This document shows, piece after piece, positions 22,846 to 26,044 of a stretch of 26,044 nucleotides of DNA. The notes beneath the pieces were generated by a model. That model did no database searches and was not told where the DNA came from. It saw nothing but the letters and a program-made list of their open reading frames with translations. How positions within the stretch are numbered: position 1 is the first letter of the stretch; the number at the start of each line of letters is the position of its first letter. Where the stretch lies: NCBI GenBank assembly GCA_035644495.1, contig DASQOM010000056.1:1-26044 (forward strand), read 5' to 3'. The translations under genes were made by a program, and so were the position numbers. The stretch is from JACQFK01 sp035644495 (GTDB lineage: Bacteria > Planctomycetota > MHYJ01 > JACPRB01).

Positions 22846-23667
22846 ATGGCACGCGGCTTCTGGTCCGGAGCCATCCGCTTCGGGCTGGTGCATATCCCGG
22901 TGTCCCTCCGCCCGGCGGCGGAGTCGGTCGACCTGGACTTCGACCTGGTCGACGTCCGCGACTTCGCCCCGGTCGGTTACCGCAAGGTCAACAAGACGAC
23001 CGGCCGGGAAGTCCCCCGGGACAAGATCGTGAAGACGTTCAAGGTCGACGAGGGCGAGGCGGTCGTCGTCACCGACGAAGACTTCGCGCGAGCCCGGCCG
23101 CAGGATGCGCACGCGTTCGTCATCGATACGTTCGCGAACCTGGCGGAGATCCGGCCGCCCTTTTTCGATACGCCGTACCTGCTGGAACCGCTGGGCAAGG
23201 ATGCGCACGCCTATATCCTGCTCCGGAAGACGCTGGAGAAGTCGGGCAAGGCGGCGGTCGCCAGGGGCATGCTGCGGACCCGGGAGCGTCTCGCGGCGAT
23301 TTTCCCGGAGGGCGAGTTCCTGATCCTGAACACCCTGCGGTATCTCCACGAGCTGCGGGAACGCGAAGCGTCGCCGCTGCTGGAGAAGCCGGTGAAGCTG
23401 GCGCCGTCCGAGCTCAAAATGGCGGAGCAGCTGATCGAGCAGATGAGCGGAAGCTGGGATGCGTCGAAATACCACGACGAGTATCACGACCAGCTGCTGG
23501 GATACATCCGGAAGAAGGCGAAAGCCGGCGAGGCCCGGAAGATCTACAAGCCCGAAGAAGGGGCACCCGCCGCAGCGACGTCGCACGGCGATCTGATGAG
23601 CCTGCTCAAGGCCAGCGTCGAGTCCGGCGGCAACGGCGGGCGGAAGCGCCGCTCGAAGACCGCATGA
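22846..23667 (+). CDS. ku: Ku protein of bacterial non-homologous end joining
   Basis: This 273-residue protein has the bacterial Ku core: a canonical start, ARGFWSGAIRFGLVHIPVSL, then GYRKVNKTTGREV, the FxxxRPPFFDTPYLLEP-type region, YILLRKTLEKSGKAAVARGM, and a late helix MAEQLIEQMSGSWDASKYHDEY. Ku forms a dimeric ring that threads onto double-strand DNA ends and recruits LigD. The C-terminus (about 245-273) is short and basic (GGRKRRSKTA), as in many homologues where it aids DNA binding and LigD contact. GGAGG before ATG 22846 supports the start. Its stop overlaps the ligD start by four bases (ATGA at 23664-23667), giving translational coupling. Confidence 0.97.
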   Translation: MARGFWSGAIRFGLVHIPVSLRPAAESVDLDFDLVDVRDFAPVGYRKVNKTTGREVPRDKIVKTFKVDEGEAVVVTDEDFARARPQDAHAFVIDTFANLAEIRPPFFDTPYLLEPLGKDAHAYILLRKTLEKSGKAAVARGMLRTRERLAAIFPEGEFLILNTLRYLHELREREASPLLEKPVKLAPSELKMAEQLIEQMSGSWDASKYHDEYHDQLLGYIRKKAKAGEARKIYKPEEGAPAAATSHGDLMSLLKASVESGGNGGRKRRSKTA

Positions 23668-26044
23668 AGCAGCACGGCTCGCTGGATCGCTATCGCGACA
23701 TGCGGGATTTCGGGGCCTCCCCCGAGCCGCGCGGCGCCGTCGGCCGGGGCCGCGCGAAGACGCTGCGCTACTTCATCCAGAAGCACGCGGCCCGCGCGCT
23801 GCACTACGACTTCCGTCTCGAGCTTGACGGCGTCCTCCGCAGCTGGGCGGTCCCCAAGGGTCCGAGCTTGAACCCGGGTGACAAGCGCCTGGCGGTCGAG
23901 GTCGAGGATCATCCCCTCGACTATGGCCGCTTCGAGGGCGTTATCCCGAAAGGTCACTATGGCGCGGGCAGGGTCGAGGTGTGGGATGAGGGATTTTGGA
24001 CGCCGGAAGGCGACCCCCATCAGGCGCTGGAAAAGGGCCGCCTGACGTTCCGCCTGGACGGCCGCCGCCTGAAGGGCGTCTGGTCGCTGGTCCGCATGCG
24101 CGCCGACGACCGGGGGAAGAAGGTCAACTGGCTGCTGATCCGCTCGCATAAGGGCCGGGTCTCGAGGGTCGAGGAGACGCCGGCGCCCCGTCCTGCCGTT
24201 CGGAAGCCCAAGGCGCGCGAATTCATCCGACCCGAGCTCGCGACGCTGATCGACGCCGCCCCCGAGGGCGACAGCTGGCTTCACGAGCTGAAGTTCGACG
24301 GGTATCGGCTGATCGCGCGCGTCGACGGTCGAGCGGTCACGCTGATCACGCGCAGCGGCCTCGACTGGACGGAGCGCTTCGACGCCGTCCGCAAGGCCCT
24401 GGCGGGGCTGAAGCTCCGCGACGCCGTCCTGGACGGCGAGGTGGTGGCCCTGGACGAGAAGGGGATCTCCAACTTCACGACGCTGCAGAAGGCGCTGTCC
24501 GAAGGTCGCACCGACGGGCTGGTGTACCAGGTGTTCGACGTGCTGCACTCGGACGGGGAGGATTGCCGCGAACAAAAGCTTCTCGAACGGAAGGAGAAGC
24601 TGGCGTCGCTGCTCGGGAAGCAGACGATCGGCGTCGTCCGCTATACCGACCACGTCCGCGGTTCGGGCGACACGGTCCAGCACGAAGCCTGCCGGCTCGG
24701 GCTGGAGGGGATCGTCTCCAAGCGGGTCGACAGCCCGTATCGATCGGGTCGCGGGTCCGACTGGGTGAAGGTGAAGTGCGTGAACGAGCAGGAGTTCGTC
24801 ATCGGCGGCTATACCGATCCCCAGGGCTCTCGCGAAGGCCTCGGAGCGCTGCTCCTCGGCTACCACGACAAGACCCGGAAGCTGGTCTACGCGGGTCGCG
24901 TCGGCACCGGTTTCGACGGCGCACTGTTGCGGGATCTGCACAACAAGTTCAGCCGGCTTGGACGGAAGGAATCCCCTTATGACGAGGGTCCCGCCGGGGC
25001 CGAGAAGAAAGGCGTCCACTGGGTCGAGCCGACGCTGGTGGCGCAGATCCGCTTCACCGGCTGGACCGCCGACCACCGCCTGCGGCATCCGGTGTTCCAC
25101 GGCCTTCGCGAGGACAAGCCGGCGGCCGAGGTGAGGCGCGAGAGCGAGCAGCCGGTCCCGAAGGCGGCGGCGTCCGCAACGGCGGCCGGAGTCACGATCA
25201 GCCACCCGGACCGCGTGATCTATCCGGAGCAGCGGCTGACCAAGCTGGACGTCGCGCGCTACTACGAGCGCGTCGCCGAACGGATGCTTCCGTATGTCGC
25301 GGGCCGGCCGCTCTCCCTCCTGCGCTGCCCGGAGGGCCGCAGCGGCGAATGTTTCTACCAGAAAAACTGGGTGAAGTCCGGAGACGCGGTCAAGACCCTG
25401 AGGATCGCCGGCAAGTCCGGATCGGGCAACGCGCCGGTGATCGCCGACGCGCGCGGCCTGGTCAGTCTGATCCAGCACGGCGCCCTGGAGATCCATCCGT
25501 GGGGATCGAAGGCGTCGACGCTGGAGAGTCCGGACGTCTGCATTTTCGACCTGGATCCGTCGACGGAAGTTCCCTGGCCCGATCTCGGGGCGACGGCGCG
25601 ACTGCTCCGCGAGCGGTTGCGCTCGATGGGCCTGGAGACCTTCCTGAAGAGCACGGGAGGAAAGGGCCTTCATGTCGTCGTGCCCCTCCAGGGCCGGACG
25701 ACCTGGGAGGAGGTCAAGGGATTCGCCCGCGGGCTGGCGGGATCGCTGGCCCGTGAGCATCCGGACCTCTATACCGCGACGATGTCGAAGCAGACCCGCA
25801 AGGGGAAGATTTTCATCGACTGGCTGCGCAACGGCCGAGGGGCGACGGCCGTTGCGCCCTATTCCACCCGGGCCCGCGCGAATGCGCCGATCGCAGCGCC
25901 TCTCGACTGGGACGAGCTCGACGGGATCGACCGCGCCGATGCATTCACGATCGGGACCATTTCAGTCCGGCTGGAGGAGCAGCGGGATCCCTGGAAGGGC
26001 TACTTTCAGCTGCGCCAGCGTCTTCCAAAGGTTCCGTCGAAGGC
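23664..26044 (+). CDS. ligD: multifunctional ATP-dependent DNA ligase LigD (3' end cut off)
   Basis: 793 codons are visible and the frame is still open at the window edge. The order is phosphoesterase, ligase, polymerase, as in Pseudomonas LigD. The 3'-phosphoesterase domain (about 1-170) has KHAARALHYDFRLELDG with His41, His47 and Asp49. The ligase domain (about 185-480) has the AMP-accepting lysine in ELKFDGYR (Lys210), DGEVVAL, EGIVSKR and WVKVK. The primase-like polymerase domain (about 510 to the edge) has FDLDPS (Asp629, Asp631) and GGKGLHVVVPL (His670). The enzyme cleans 3' ends, fills gaps, often with ribonucleotides, and seals breaks held by Ku. DPWKGYFQLRQRLPK is close to the usual C-terminus, so only a few residues should be missing. 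It starts inside the ku stop codon. Confidence 0.96.
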   Translation, partial: MKQHGSLDRYRDMRDFGASPEPRGAVGRGRAKTLRYFIQKHAARALHYDFRLELDGVLRSWAVPKGPSLNPGDKRLAVEVEDHPLDYGRFEGVIPKGHYGAGRVEVWDEGFWTPEGDPHQALEKGRLTFRLDGRRLKGVWSLVRMRADDRGKKVNWLLIRSHKGRVSRVEETPAPRPAVRKPKAREFIRPELATLIDAAPEGDSWLHELKFDGYRLIARVDGRAVTLITRSGLDWTERFDAVRKALAGLKLRDAVLDGEVVALDEKGISNFTTLQKALSEGRTDGLVYQVFDVLHSDGEDCREQKLLERKEKLASLLGKQTIGVVRYTDHVRGSGDTVQHEACRLGLEGIVSKRVDSPYRSGRGSDWVKVKCVNEQEFVIGGYTDPQGSREGLGALLLGYHDKTRKLVYAGRVGTGFDGALLRDLHNKFSRLGRKESPYDEGPAGAEKKGVHWVEPTLVAQIRFTGWTADHRLRHPVFHGLREDKPAAEVRRESEQPVPKAAASATAAGVTISHPDRVIYPEQRLTKLDVARYYERVAERMLPYVAGRPLSLLRCPEGRSGECFYQKNWVKSGDAVKTLRIAGKSGSGNAPVIADARGLVSLIQHGALEIHPWGSKASTLESPDVCIFDLDPSTEVPWPDLGATARLLRERLRSMGLETFLKSTGGKGLHVVVPLQGRTTWEEVKGFARGLAGSLAREHPDLYTATMSKQTRKGKIFIDWLRNGRGATAVAPYSTRARANAPIAAPLDWDELDGIDRADAFTIGTISVRLEEQRDPWKGYFQLRQRLPKVPSK

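Noticed and set aside
23544..25760. 738-codon minus-strand frame opposite ku/ligD
   Set aside because: Shadow of the ligD reading frame, which carries all three catalytic domains.

Overview
The window is very GC-rich, densely coding bacterial chromosome. The best taxonomic clue is the adjacent pair at 16903-19776: a DUF1549/DUF1553 protein and a Tat-exported DUF1501 protein. This pair is characteristic of Planctomycetota and, less often, related PVC lineages. An ECF sigma factor coupled to a FecR-domain protein, a very large secreted protease with cadherin-like repeats, and many secreted proteins of unknown role fit the same assignment. No rRNA, tRNA, CRISPR array, transposase or phage gene was seen. 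The window cuts a gene at each end: an unidentified 3' tail at 1-60 and a nearly complete ligD at 23664-26044.

Layout. 1-557: end of an unknown gene, then a P-II nitrogen regulator (glnB type) with strong terminators. 556-2557: two exported proteins, a DUF6765-like lipoprotein (-) and a HEAT-like/coiled-coil protein (+). 2591-5242 (-): a Nudix hydrolase, a membrane-anchored single-ring ClpB-type AAA+ ATPase and an RsbU-type PP2C phosphatase, probably a co-directional signalling or quality-control cluster. 5306-7147 (+): a secreted clan GH-A-like glycoside hydrolase. 7151-11938 (-): a 1595-residue subtilisin-family protease with ten tandem ~90-residue Ig/cadherin-like repeats and a C-terminal jelly-roll-like domain. 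12155-13630 (+): a two-domain PPK2 polyphosphate:AMP phosphotransferase. 13720-14424: two small unknown proteins, convergent on a terminator. 14605-16835 (+): ECF sigma factor, translationally coupled to a FecR-DNRLRE transmembrane protein. 16903-19776 (-): DUF1549/1553 then DUF1501. 19958-21982 (+): long-form phosphate acetyltransferase (pta). 22056-26044 (+): small disordered protein, hemerythrin-like protein, Ku and LigD, a tightly packed set centred on bacterial non-homologous end joining (NHEJ).

How it works together. The NHEJ genes form a coherent repair operon: Ku binds double-strand ends, and LigD carries phosphoesterase, ligase and polymerase domains in one chain. The hemerythrin-like and disordered proteins sit in the same run with 15-16 base gaps and may belong to the same stress response. 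PAP and Pta are both phosphotransfer enzymes of energy metabolism but are not adjacent. The sigma/FecR pair is a self-contained regulatory unit whose target genes cannot be read from this window.

Limits. Functions come from motifs and general family knowledge read by eye; no search was run. Promoters and several start codons are inferences. Every stretch between assigned genes is under 300 bases. I did not find an unmistakably new system. The strongest candidates for undescribed biology are the membrane-anchored ClpB-like/PP2C/Nudix cluster, the FecR-DNRLRE receptor with its sigma factor, the repeat-rich protease with a hairpin at its predicted mRNA 5' end, and the perfect 18-bp palindrome between pta and the DUF1549 operon.
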